From Phialocephala subalpina (Eukaryota > Ascomycota > Leotiomycetes > Helotiales > Mollisiaceae), in the NCBI GenBank assembly GCA_900073065.1, contig FJOG01000005.1, positions 744,001 through 808,000 of the forward strand: 64,000 nucleotides of DNA, given 5' to 3'. The notes under the pieces were generated by a model. That model ran no database searches, was not told where the DNA came from, and was given only the letters and a program-made list of their open reading frames with translations. Below are positions 22,020-33,883 of the stretch, piece by piece (positions within the stretch are counted from its first letter, which is position 1; every line of letters begins with the position of its first letter). Position numbers and translations under genes: made by a program.

Positions 22020-24304
22020 TCACCTTCCGACAACTTCCGCACCCAAAACACCCGCACTGCCAACTCCCAATCCGCCAACACTTAGAAGGCCCCAAGCCAA
22101 AGCTCCAATCTCCCAGTCCTCTTCTACATCCTCGTCTCCTTCTTCCGATTTTTCGCTCTCAGTCGGTTCGTAGTTTGCATCGTCTTCATCTACTCCATTT
22201 GTGAGTTCGATGGCTTTCTTGGCTGATCTTCCCCGGCGCTTTGGCGCAACTGTGTCGGGTTCCTCGTGCTTCTTGGGACGGCCAGGTCGGCGACGGGTGT
22301 TCCCTGGATCGATTCTATTTCAGAGATTAGACGCTGGTTGAACATCGTGAAGGGCAACAGAAGTGCAAATAATTCGCAAAAGAACCCAAGCCCAAAAATT
22401 GCAAACCCTATCGTGGTGAAGGTCTTGAAGTGACTCATGATGCTCGTCAAGACGGAACATATGGAACAGTTGGGAGTTGCAATGACAGACTACATCTCCC
22501 GCGATCCAACATCCAAGATCTCCAGCAAGTTGAGGTCGTGGAAAAGGAAAAGGAAAAGGCTTACTTGTCATTCTCAGGTTCAACATCTTCCTTGAGAGCT
22601 AGCGTTGAATCCTCGGCCTCCTTCGCAGCCAGCTTCATGAATGGAATACTCGACGTCAACATATCATTCGCCTCAAGTCCTCGAATGGCAGCCCAGATTC
22701 CAAGGCTCAAGCCTGAAAGCAAGACATCCCAGCCCACAGCACTCACCGCGGGATGTTCACCCATCGCTCCAAAAACTCGACCCAGTGCGATGGTGCTTCG
22801 ATCGAAAGTCGACCTATGTTCCTCCTTGAATGGGTGAAGGAGACTGTGTCTATAGTATGTACTATCTGGAGTGTTATAGAATAGAGCTAGGAAGGTCGAC
22901 TTAAGGTGGAGGACTGCTGAGAGGGCGGAGATGGTTTGGAAGATTTTGCTATAGGTGACGTAAGAATCATGAGGGAGCCTGTGGACTAAACCCGGTGTCA
23001 GTAAATCGCATTAATGTGTTCCCAACTAGACTAGGATATTGGGGAGTGAAAGATTATTCCACCGCTTAAGCTCAATAGCTTAATAATAGCTAGAGAATAG
23101 GGTTTAGGGTTGTTGGGGGGGGTGGAGATTCAGACTTACTAGTGCCCCAGCTCTCCGGCACAACATAAGGTAAAGCAAGGAACGAGAATGGAAGTAGGCG
23201 TGAGGTAAAGGCTGTGGCCATGAAGGAAGTTGTGTTCGCAGCAGCTGGTAAAAGCAAGACCGCCAAGAAGTTCGAAGAGAGGAGGAGAAGATAAAGTTTC
23301 GGATTTGGGATGAAGCCTTCCGGTTTTGTGGGTACCACACTCTTTAAGAATTGAGTGTACCTGACATTGTCAAACAAAGCTATACAATCACATTGTGCAA
23401 ACGTGACTTACCTGCTTGATGTAGCTGGAACGGATGTTCGTGTGAGCTCTCTTACATTCTTAGGTAATGGAACTGGAGTAAGTAGAACAGCGATGAAGAA
23501 TAAATTCTGCGCGAACGACAAGCTGACCAGTTGGGAAAGCGCCAAGAAAGCCCAAAGATTCGAGATGTTCCGTCTGTGTCCTTCGACAGCAAGATACATG
23601 CTCCAAGAAATAAGGCCTAAGCTGATTTGCTGGCCCCACCAGAAATGGCGAGCCTTCTCACCTAGATGTCGACAATAAGGTCAGAATACCACTTTAATTT
23701 ACTCCAAAAACCAAATAGTATGCCTAAGGAAATTCTGGACATGTAGAAACACTTACATATGATCTCGAGAGCATCTCTATAGAAGGGGGTATCGCTAAGC
23801 CATCTAACGACATGAAGTCTCCCTGGATGCTCACCGCCCCGCAAGGCTCCTTTACCGCCAAACAAGCTAGTTGAAGGTCAGTGGTGTTCTTCAGTCTTAA
23901 TGAAAGTACACAACATCCCAATATCCCAGCGCCGGCTGAAAACGCATAGGCCCACTTGCCATGAACTTCTTGTTCAACTCCCTTGACTTCAAGAGAGTAA
24001 AGATAGGAGAGAGATCGAGAATGCTGGAATCACATACCCATCGGGTAATTCAACTCCCCTCTCTGTAGCCCATACCCGGTATGATAAGCTGCCAAATCTT
24101 GAGGCATAATATCCTGCGAAAGCCAAGCTCACCAGAGCCAATATCGAGAAAGTCTGTACATGCCCTTTTCGTAATGGTTCTCGGTGTCTAGTGGATGATG
24201 ACGGTGGGAGAGCAATGTACGATCGATATATGGATCGTCCGGCCACGAACAATATGTAACCAACTGCTGCTAGATGTGAGACCACGATGGCTGTTGGCAA
24301 AGAG
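22020..24304 (-). CDS. Multi-pass membrane protein of unknown function with a basic AT-hook-like tail
   Basis: Six exons keep phase throughout: 24304-24038, 23866-23757, 23661-23412, 23360-23140, 22985-22565 and 22314-22020, giving about 520 residues. Several hydrophobic segments are visible, including HLAAVGYILFVAG near the start, FSILALVSLAFAGYY, NLWAFLALSQLVSLSFAQNL and LYLLLLSSNFLAVLLL. A central stretch, RWLSDTPFYRDALEII followed by WWGQQISL, and YYRHSLLHPFKEEHRS look conserved. The last exon is different in character. It has a lysine/arginine/proline motif (RRRPGRPKK, again KRRGRS), then an acidic stretch, then a glycine-rich hydrophobic end (ALAWGLLSVGGLGVGSAGV). I do not recognise a named family, though the layout resembles fungal proteins of unknown function. 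The start codon is not settled. Exon 1 opens at a CATAG acceptor, so a short upstream exon is needed, possibly within 24370-24480, where a hydrophobic run (AFPLSMGFIGLFLH) is encoded. Confidence 0.72.
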
Positions 24305-27300
24305 CTATGCTTCGTGTCAGTGAAAGATCAAAGAAAGCAAGAACATTCGACGTTTCGAGGCTATAGCAAGAAGTTGAGCTTCCTGTGTAAGAACAGGCCA
24401 ATAAATCCCATAGAGAGTGGAAATGCCTTCACCACCTCAGCTTGGAAGCATTGCATCCCACACGTGACATTATCCTAAGCCTTCACACCCACTACATCCG
24501 CGACTTTGGGCGTGGTAAGGTTGAAAGTTAGACTTGCCTAGGAGGTGTATTAATCTCAACTGGAGCCATGGCAGTGATGTTCAGCAATACTTGCTCTACA
24601 ACGGTTTGAACTGTTCTCGATTCTCTGGGAGGAAGGGTCGTCAGCAGATAAATCTTCATCAAAGTAAAAGCTCACACCATCTGTCGCGTGTCAGACAGCA
24701 AACATTCTTGAGTTCAAGAAGTAAGAGCTCATTCAACTTCCAAGATTTATAGCGGGCTAAAACACCTTGAGGAAAGCGCAAGTATGACGAGAATCACGTG
24801 CTGGCGCCTAGCGGCTAGCCCCGCATATTGATACATTTCGGCCTGTAAATGCAGGCCAAACAGCTGCAGACTCAATCAACTCCTCTCCTCTACTCCAACA
24901 TCGACATCATACTTTGCCATGGTTTCACGCTGTCCTCAAATTCGAATATGACGATCCACCAATATCAAGTACTGTACAAAGGCCTATGAAGTTGGAGATT
25001 GAGGATTCCTACGACAACAGAACGCCCCCCAAGTTATCCTCATTCCGCCCAAACTGCCGATTCTCTGCTTCCTGGATAGAAGCCTACGATATGAGCGAAA
25101 GAGAACATCGTAGGAGGAATACCATGCAGAGGGATACCAAGAGCGAGCTGGCCTGGAAGGTAACTGTTGGTAATGGTTCAGCGTCGGCTGGTATGAACAA
25201 CAGTCCGCTGACAGAGCTGGTATGGTAGTTGGGTAGATGGTGTGAATGGCAGATACAAGACAAGCAAAGAGGAAACCATCTTCGAGGGCTTACGATATTT
25301 CAAACAACCTGACACCCCGAAGCCATTGTGCACGCCAATACATACTCCGAGGCTCAAGAACGACTGGCAGATGTTCAAAGGACCAGTGGCACTCGAAATA
25401 AGCCTAGTAGAGACTGGCCAGCGGCTGGAGAGCGGAATCATACCATAAAAGGAATGTCTTCATTGTCTGAACAAGAAGAAGGACAAGAGTCTACCTCTAA
25501 GCATCGATGTCTGGGAGAATAGAGCCTTGCAGATCTAACAGATACTTCAAATTCGACGTCTTGAAGGCCCGACAGCCCAAAGAACCTCCGGAATGGATTG
25601 ATGTCTATTGAGGGATATGTGGTGGTCACAAGGAACAATCGTCGAGCATAACCTAGTGCTCGGAAGCAAAAGCGAAACTCAAAGTACCGGTATGCTACCT
25701 TCAAGCTTACCAATTTTCTGAGGCATTCTGGAGTCGGAGTTCCAACTTGCATCTCGTTCGCAATCTCCCAGCACTGCCTGGACAATTAGGAGGAAGAGGT
25801 TAGGCTGATATGCATTCAGTCCGAAAATACTAGTTGGGGGCATGCTTGATCTAAATTCCCCTGAAGTTTCTCGGTGGTTTTGTCTCAAAAAATGGATTAA
25901 CTTCTCAAGTGCTGCACGCCGGCCTCCATCGTTCCTTCGTCATCGAGTTCATGCCTGGCAGCACTTGGATCAGGCGAACAAATTCCATGGCTTTCCCACA
26001 ATGCAACGAACGTGGTGGCGCAATTCGATCTTATCATTTACTGTTTTTTGAGACCGATATTTCAGATATGCCTCGTTTCAGGACTTGAATCTCTCAGATA
26101 CCACTGGAGCATTGGCTTTCCGCTAAGATGCCGTGTGGACTCCTGCTAAGACTCTTAATCCAAATGCCATTACCTATTGCAATGTTCCAGAAGGCCTGGA
26201 TGATCGATTTTGAGGTCAAAAGAACTTAACTTCCGAATGAAGCACCTCTGAACTTTACTTCTTGAAATAGTTCCGTTTTTCATGCATTGGACTGGTATTC
26301 GGTTTTAAAGTGTCTTTGTTCCGTACAAAAAGATACTACCTCCGTCCATTTACAGTCCCCCACTTGCTCTAGCATCACCACATTCTCAGTCTTTCAAGGA
26401 CAATCGAGGAGGCTAGGTTGGGCTGAGTTACTGTATGCCTGTAAAGCCGAACACATCTCTTTTCTGCAAGTACAGGAGGTCGAGTTCACGACCTCAAGTC
26501 TATCCAAGATGCTCTAAGGTTCTGGAACCAGCTACCGATCGGTGTTATTCAGAGAATGTTGGGTCGTGAAAGTTCGGGCAAGGCTGGGAGATTGAGCACA
26601 CACTGCTCCAATCCTAATTGAGCATCCGCTCCAGCATCACCGCTGTTCAGTTCGTCATCAGCTCTGTCGTCGTCATAGATTTCACACCCATGCGCAGATC
26701 CCTAACGACGCCGCCGATCATGGCAGGTTCGATCTCAAAGCGGTTGCAGATGGGACTTTGAATGTCCCAGCCATATATGGGTGATTCAGGACGCGAATTT
26801 TCAGAAGTATTCCGCTTGGAGAACGGTCATGGCGTACTCAAATCCACGATCCGCAAAGAGCAATCCCGAATGTTCCTGGGAACTGTAGGTATTCAGAAGT
26901 CGAGTTATGAAATACCACTTGACAGATCCGTTGAAAGATGGGGCAGATCTCAGAAGTTTTGGGATTGCGTTTTTGATGTTCCACATATACTGGTACATTG
27001 AAAAGTCAACTTGTAGCTTCCGGCTATTTCTCCAGTTCAAGAATTCTTGAACTGCGGTTTCCAATCACCCAGCGATCTTGGTTCACCCAGAAGCAAGTTT
27101 TGGGGGAATTCTACTGCATTGACTGCTCCAACTATATTCAAACTTCTATGCAAGTCGCAGGCCCCTCGGAAACAAGCCCACAGCCCATGGCATGGAAAAT
27201 AACAATGTGCCAAACAGCTTTGAACAATAATTTCTTGAAACTTCGATTCTAAAGTATGATTCGGAGCAAGTGTGGGGAGAGGATACGTTCACAACCGGGT

Positions 27301-27354
27301 TTCCTCTTTTAATGTAAAGTGTAGTATACTCTAGGTAATAACTCAAATCCTGTC
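24305..27354. other. 3-kb gene-poor interval
   Basis: The left 200 bp may contain the first exon of the membrane-protein gene. Open frames near 24914-25448 lack a recognisable domain and a convincing ATG. A MITE-like element lies at 26384-26596 and an AATGTCCCA half-site at 26761. The right end is the 3' side of the HET gene. Confidence 0.45.
26384..26596 (+). mobile_element. MITE-like element, copy D
   Basis: The interior block GACAATCGAGGAGGCTAGGT, followed by CTGAGTTACTGTATGCCTG, and the right end GTTCGGGCAAGGCTGGGAGA (26573-26592) match the family. The left end (TTCTCAGTCTTTCAAG) has decayed. At about 213 bp it is longer than the other copies because of extra sequence between the interior block and the right end. 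Confidence 0.5.
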
Positions 27355-29391
27355 TTATACAAGGTCAAATGGTCCGATATCAATTCCCATCAGTCTGCAA
27401 ACCTCGGACTCAGGTTCGAAGGCAGACGTTCGCATTCGTATTACACTCCCCTCGTCTTGGCTCTGTGCGTCGATCTCAGGTTCTCTTACATATATTTTCA
27501 GCACACCGTTTTCTTGCAACTCGGTCCGAAATAAATTGAGTCTCGGGTCAATCGTGTGAGTCAGACCAGTGTTACGATTGTAGTACGCAGTTCTACTCTG
27601 TTCCCCTCTTTCGTCTGTCCTGAAAATTTGCTGATACCCTTCAGGTAGTGGTCCAAGCAGCGCTTCGGAATGGCTGAGATCATAAATAAAACACTCCCCA
27701 ACAATCCTGTATCTGCCGTTGTCCGTTGAACGCAACAACATAGGTGAGTCGCAGCCGGCAAAAACTACGACGTCATCTTCCGGGTTCGCAGCTTTTGGTC
27801 CAAGACCAATATGACCGTTCTCAGTTGAGAAAAAAGAGCGGCCCTTCATAAAATAACGTGCCCAGTTAGCGTACAATTCAATCTCAGGATCTAATGGGTT
27901 TCCCGGTTCCACATTTCCTTCTGACCCCAGGAAGAACCTCAGGGCTTCCTTACTTTTGTCATGGCTAGGGAACATGATTGCTGGTGGGTCGATAGAATCG
28001 CGAAACTGGTCGCAGCAAAGTGTTCGATAATAGGTGTCAAACACTTCTCCTCCATTTATATCCAAGTCTGCTGGAGAAAATCGTCGTATCAGCGCGACTG
28101 TTTCGTTTGTCGACAGATCAAAAATTGGAATTTCATCGGCATGCACGATGGTTGCGACCTTGACGCCCATAACTCTCATAACCCCATCTCCAAGATACCG
28201 AACATCGGCAGCTGAGTTTCCACTCGCGAAACTGGTCTGAATAGTTACTGATACATTTCTGATAGACCAGTCAGGAACCCACGACGGCAAGTCTGAAGGT
28301 GAAATAGGCATTTCGCACGACTTCAGAATGTCAAGGTTGCGATAGTTGATTGAAGCAATGTGACGGAGGCAAAAATCCTGATAAACTTCTTCTTTTGATA
28401 GACGGTAGTCTGGAACGATATTCAAGTTGCGATTGTAAATACTGAGTAGGGCGTATACCCGGTCTCGAGGATCAGAACATTTGCAATTCCTAGTTCGGTG
28501 CATAAGACTTCCAAATGGAATGTCGCCCTTATCGCTGAGTCGATAAATCATCTGCAGCCGTGCTTTGAATTTAGTCTTCTCCCCGAAAAATCCATCTGGA
28601 CCTCTCTTGTAGTTGAGACAGAAGACAGCTTTTCGAAAATCGGACCATGGTATCGTATCAAAACCACAAACAAGAATAGCACCTGGACTCGCCAGACAGA
28701 TTTCTTGCCGTATCCAAAGTCTCTCAAACCAAGATCTGTTTAGAAGTTTGCGTATCGGAATACCATCTTCGCCTTTGAAAGGCAGGATAACAGATCTATC
28801 AGACCAGTGAGTCCCCCCTCCTGTCTCGGCCTCCCTAGAAGGCTTTATGAGGCGCATCAACCAATCTACCTCAACATTGGTACCTAGAGTTCGCAACATG
28901 TCCACGGCCAAGGAGCTGCCATCTTCTTCCGGACCGACCCAAACTATGACTCTCTCCGCCAACCTATAGATATCCGCCATCCTTCCAACCTGCTGGCTGC
29001 GCTCTTCAAGGTTCTGTTGATCAACACAGATGGCGTCAACCCAAAGAGTTCGAGACGTCTCCTTAAAGCGTAGATGATCCAATGCACAAGCCAAATTCTT
29101 GGACACGGATAAAACTTGGTCCTTGGAATTGCCAACGTAGATGTTCGTTGGACTTTCTGCTGTACCCCAGGCGTAAGAAAGAGCCTCGTAGCTCGGCGTG
29201 CATGTCTGGGTCAAAGTCCGGGCACAGAGTTGCACATGAATGTCTTCGCCCAGGTTTCCCGGTAACAGCGTCAAGAGTCTGACTTTGTGGTCGGACTTGT
29301 TCAACGGGACATATGAGTATGGCGCCGTTTTATTTTGCTTTAGACTACTCCGGAAAAGGGAGGAGCTTCCTGGAAAGCGATAGTTATTCAT
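27355..29391 (-). CDS. HET-domain (heterokaryon incompatibility) protein
   Basis: A single uninterrupted frame of 678 residues runs from ATG at 29391. The HET domain occupies about residues 65-240: YEALSYAWGTAES, then TLWVDAICVDQQNLEERSQQ and the adjacent MADIYRLAERVIVWVG, the two hallmark blocks of the family. HET proteins of filamentous ascomycetes trigger cell death after fusion of incompatible hyphae and are increasingly viewed as innate-immunity effectors. Here no partner domain (NACHT, ankyrin, WD) is visible, so it is the simple HET plus uncharacterised C-terminal type, which usually has RNCKCSDPRDRVYALLSI as seen here. There is no intron. It stands alone between two gene-poor stretches. 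Confidence 0.93.
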   Translation of the reverse strand: MNNYRFPGSSSLFRSSLKQNKTAPYSYVPLNKSDHKVRLLTLLPGNLGEDIHVQLCARTLTQTCTPSYEALSYAWGTAESPTNIYVGNSKDQVLSVSKNLACALDHLRFKETSRTLWVDAICVDQQNLEERSQQVGRMADIYRLAERVIVWVGPEEDGSSLAVDMLRTLGTNVEVDWLMRLIKPSREAETGGGTHWSDRSVILPFKGEDGIPIRKLLNRSWFERLWIRQEICLASPGAILVCGFDTIPWSDFRKAVFCLNYKRGPDGFFGEKTKFKARLQMIYRLSDKGDIPFGSLMHRTRNCKCSDPRDRVYALLSIYNRNLNIVPDYRLSKEEVYQDFCLRHIASINYRNLDILKSCEMPISPSDLPSWVPDWSIRNVSVTIQTSFASGNSAADVRYLGDGVMRVMGVKVATIVHADEIPIFDLSTNETVALIRRFSPADLDINGGEVFDTYYRTLCCDQFRDSIDPPAIMFPSHDKSKEALRFFLGSEGNVEPGNPLDPEIELYANWARYFMKGRSFFSTENGHIGLGPKAANPEDDVVVFAGCDSPMLLRSTDNGRYRIVGECFIYDLSHSEALLGPLPEGYQQIFRTDERGEQSRTAYYNRNTGLTHTIDPRLNLFRTELQENGVLKIYVREPEIDAQSQDEGSVIRMRTSAFEPESEVCRLMGIDIGPFDLV

Positions 29392-32109
29392 CCTAGATAT
29401 AATATGGTTCTTGCCAATATTGATGTATCGAAGTGGGAGAGATGAGAAGTGATTTAGTACTCAACACGGTGATGTTTAACGTCAGCCCTTCGCTTATTTG
29501 GCCAATGATAAGATGATAGTAAGGCACCCCCGCTCGACTAAGTGCGAAGGTGGATCCCAAAAATAGGTTCCGGAGGAATTTTCAAATGACTATGTATTCA
29601 AACCGTTCTGATAACGAGTATGTCTCTGGTACGATCATCGCTTTCATTCTCCCTACCTTCCGTGGACATTATCGGCGATTCAATACAGCTTCATTGAGGG
29701 CTGAGAAGCCAACGTGCAGCAATAGTTTCTTGCTCAGGTGACCATTCGGTCCCCTCGTACCTTCCTGATCTGAAGCTATACGGCGTCCACAATTTCCCAT
29801 CCGGGAAAACGGGTAACCGAAGGACGAAAACAGGTGGCTCACCTAAGCCGATGCAAGGTTTTTGGTGTATATATACCTCTTCCCCTCCCATCCGGAGACG
29901 ACCAAGGATTTCTTACTGCAACTAACTTCACCTCACCTGGGGAAGAGAAGAAGGCGAGTAGCAAGAGAATCTCAAGACCCTCCCCAATGTACTGAATCCG
30001 AGGCTCAGAGTGAGCACTAAGCTGAGTTAGGAGAGACCAGCAGTGACTCCATAGCTTGTTTCCTGCCTCGATGATTGACAGATTAACAGTCGTTGCCAAC
30101 TTTACCTTTGATGATGTTCGAGAACGTTAGCAACAGAGAATTGCCTTTGAACTTGAGCTACGGAACGAGGTGTTAATCACTTGCTCAGCTGGCGCCACTC
30201 AGCTAACTCGACAACCTTGAAACTTGGAAGTTCATCACTTGCAACAATTTTCAAACCAGGACAAAGCCAGTCGATGAATCTTCCAATCTGCCTTACACCA
30301 CACCTCAATCATGATAAAAACTTATAAGAGCACTTGACAAAACTCCAGAACTGGATACCACGACTATCCCACACACCCCAGTACACTGCGCTCATCCATG
30401 AAAGAAAATAAGAAGACCCCAAAACGCCTCACAACCGCCCTCAAAGAACCCCACAAAGACACTTAGAACGACATCACAACACGAAGGCACAGCACAGTGA
30501 ATATCCATTGATCAGGGAGTCCCTCACAAATCGTCTCATATCTGGGCGCTAACGCGTTCAGGACAGTATAAAATCTTCAGACGGAGAGGACTCGCCGCTT
30601 TAAACAAAGATCTGGGACGCCAGAATGTGGAATGGTGGTTGGGGTGTATGTGGGTGGTTCCGTCATGGTGGGGTTGTGAGGGGCTTTGTCTGTGCTTGAG
30701 ATTTGTGTGCGTCCGTTCTTTCATGAACTCCTGGTCTTGGAAGTAGGAGCTAACGAGGAACCGAGGTGAAGTTAACAGTAATAAAGTGTTGATAGCACAT
30801 AGAGACTTGACAGTGATACGAAAAGACGGGACGAGAAACAGGCACGGGACTCGAAGCTCAGATTCCGAAGACCACAAAACAATGCAAGGAGAAGGTCCAA
30901 ACAACGCATGCGGATTTGAACTCTGCTAGAAACAGCGGAATTTCAAGGCCAGACGATCTTGCGAACTGGGTCCATTTGACGGAAAGTTTAGCTTCTGCAA
31001 ATCGGCGCTAGGTATTGCTTTTATACCCTCGTCCTCGCACCTAGAATCTGTAGAAGCCCTTGCCCGCAGGCTAGGTATGACTCAGTCTCAAATCCACCAG
31101 AAGTAGCACAGTGAATATCCCAGACTCGGTGAATATCCGCCAAAAACTAAGTACGGTAATACCAAAAAGGTGAAGCAGACCAAATCAACGCTAACACCTA
31201 ACCTCCTAGTAAGGAATACTCTAAAAGTACCTCCAAGGAACCCTACACATCTACAGCAACAACAAAAGAAGAAGATGAGACAGCATGGGAGCTGCGAGCA
31301 CAGGTCGAGATTTAACCAAGAATCCACTGTCGACGGTCGTGGGGAGAAACCTTATGAATGTATCGCGGTTACTTCTCGCACTTGCTGCTATGATTAATCT
31401 GATTTGGGGACTTAGCTTTAGACGAGAAGGATAGAGTTGACAGCAGAAAGGATTAAGATGACAGCGTGAAGAAACTTAACAATAATTCCAAGCGAACAAG
31501 AAATGTGGACGAGGTGGAAGGGTGGAAGGGCCTCACTTGAGGATTTTTGTTCATTGAGTTGACTGATCGCCGTTGCGGAAACAATCGAAGTGGGTTGGAT
31601 TTTCCTTGTACGGGTAGTCCTTGGCCTCGTTGACTGAGAGATGACGAGGAAGATCGGTAGTACCAAGCTGTATGGATAGATCGGGGGAACGAGGGAACCT
31701 TTTATACTGCAGCAGAATGTTGCATCGGTGGATGCGAACAATCGTCAGATGAAGAACGGTGTATACGCTTCTGATTGGTGACTCCTTGAACTCAAACGGG
31801 TATCAGTATTATATGTACTTCCTTATACACCTAACTACAAACAGCGCTGTACAAGCTCGCTATGCACGCTCTCAATGTCCGTACAACACCTGAACAATCG
31901 GAAGCAAACAATAGGCAACGTCCTCAGAACGCCAAGAATAAACATCTCACACGAATAAAAGACAAAACAAATAAATCCTCCGATAGGATTTGGGTATGGG
32001 TATCAGCTCCTCCTTTCCTCTTTTCCTCCCTCCCATTACTGTACATTCAAATATCCGAAATTGAGAGAAATGTCGTGTGCCCATGTGGGACATTGTGATT
32101 ATGTATTCG
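29392..32109. other. 2.7-kb interval without a supported gene
   Basis: The left end should hold the HET gene promoter. Open frames at 30.5-30.9 kb and 31.4-31.7 kb lack domains. The right end is the 3' side of the ERF4-like gene, where an imperfect AATGTC...GACATT palindrome lies at 32069-32094. Confidence 0.45.
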
Positions 32110-33859
32110 TTATTGCGAGACGTGCGACAACCCCGTGGCTGTCCTCTCATCTGCTGGTTCGGAGATCGGGTAGGATATTTCAGGGTCGGGGACTTGGATA
32201 TCAAGCTGTGGATTATTGTTAGTAAAATATACCAGAGAAGAGGGACATTTTGAATGGAAATGTGCAGGAAAGGGGAACGCACATTCATGTACCCCGTCCT
32301 CCTCAATGGCACAATCCTCGGCGCATTCTCCGGACCCTCCTTACTCCTACCCTCCATTTCTTTATTCCAATCCTCGAGGTACTTCTCAACTCGACTCAGT
32401 CTCCCTTTGACAGCTGTGAATCCCATATCATCCCAAACCCAGCCGGTCACCAAGCCAAGAAAGCTGTCCAGCAAGTTGCGAAAGTTGAAAGGATTGAATG
32501 CTGGTATCAATTCCGCGTTGATCTTGTCAATCACCGTCCGAAATTCTTGCTCTGATACACCTGCTGGGTCTAGAATTTCTGGGTAGAGATTTGAAAATGT
32601 TGGCGCGAGATCTCCTTCAACCATCCAGTCCCTTCTGATCCGTATTATTCTCGTAGTTTGGTATAATGGCGACGAGATCGGAACATGAGGGTTCATGTGC
32701 GGATAACATGGATGCTGAGGTCCCCATTCCTCGGGAGCACCAGGCGGTCCATCGCTGCCTATGATGCTCGAATCAGTGTCGGATAATGCGGCTCCAATGC
32801 CCTCAGGCAATGAGGTATTCGATTCATTCCTTGGCAGATTCGATGTCCCTCCTTCCTGGTGCTCACCTAGTACATCCGGTCCTCTCTCAATGTCCGTATC
32901 CATCTCAGGTCTTTTCCCTTTATCAAACGTAATTCCTGCGATAGCCTTGGGATGATCGATACTCTGCCCTCGTTTCCTCAACCCTGTAACCTTCCGCTTC
33001 GGTTCTTCACCCTCTCTTCCTTTCCCTTTATCGAGCGGTGGTACCGTAGAAAGAGCGGGAGAAACCTCACCACTCTTCCTCCTCGCAAGATCGATGCTCA
33101 CACTCCTCGGCAAGCTAACCCGATTGCTCTTACTCCCGTCACTCCCACTCCTCTCAACCTGCAAGCTCCCCCTCGTAGACCCAGAATGCCGACTCCTTCT
33201 CTGCTCCGGCAGCGTCAAAAGCGGGTATTCACCTCCAGCAGCTGCGCCTTCCCTTGGACTATTGACTTCAGGATGTTGTAACGGAATCGCTATGACCCTC
33301 TCTTCTGGACTCCTCTGCCTCCTTCTTGTGTCTGCGCGCGCTGAAGGTCCTCTCGGAGTCGAATTGCTTGGATTCCAAAGTCTAGCAGCAGAAGGCCGTC
33401 GCGGTCTCCCGCGAGGTGCAATCGAGGACCCGCCTGTGCCAGACCGTTGTCGAAACGGACTCACGAACTCTGAACCTCCTCCAATCAGTGCGTTACGAAG
33501 ACTCCAGCGCGTAGGACTCGTGACTAGAACTGTAGGAGATTGCTCTGGAGTAGCGGCTGGAATTGGGGAAGGGGAAGGATAAGGAGGTTGGAAGCTTGGT
33601 GATGGGATACGAGGGTTCGCGTTGGGTGTTATGGCGGATGAAGAGGTTTTTCGTGCAGTGGAGGGACCTGCGTGCGACGCCAGTTGATCTGCGCCTTGAC
33701 GGCGAGAGGATGGTGGAGATATGGTTGTTGGTGTCGACTTTGAGATCGTGAAGTGAAGCTTAAACAGCGACAGTGAGGTCGAAATGCGGAGGTTGGAAAT
33801 GCCGGAGTGTCGATACGAAAATGGTTTGATGCAGGTGCAACACTCCTATCCAGCTGCAT
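32110..33859 (-). CDS. ERF4: ERF4-like subunit of Ras palmitoyltransferase (Golgin A7/ERF4 domain)
   Basis: The main coding exon ends at 32283. A 77-bp intron (32206-32282, GTGCGT...CACAG) joins it to the last exon, 32205-32110 (LDIQVPDPEISYP, then a stop). The C-terminal third contains RIIRIRRDWMVEGDLAPTFS, then NAELIPAFNPFN and LGLVTGWVWDDMGFTAVKGR, the Golgin A7/ERF4 pattern. Family members pair with the DHHC enzyme Erf2 at the ER or Golgi and stabilise it for Ras palmitoylation. About 300 residues of Ser/Pro/Arg-rich sequence precede the domain, as is common in filamentous fungi. The start is unresolved. The reading frame stays open to a stop near 33847 without an ATG, so a first exon is needed. 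An ATG at 33857-33859 in another frame is a candidate and sets the end given here. Confidence 0.78.
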
Positions 33860-33883
33860 GAACAGAAAAGGGCTAGCGTCGAT

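Noticed and set aside
24914..25448. Two consecutive plus-strand frames of 104 and 68 codons
   Set aside because: No ATG of good context, no splice link and no domain could be found.
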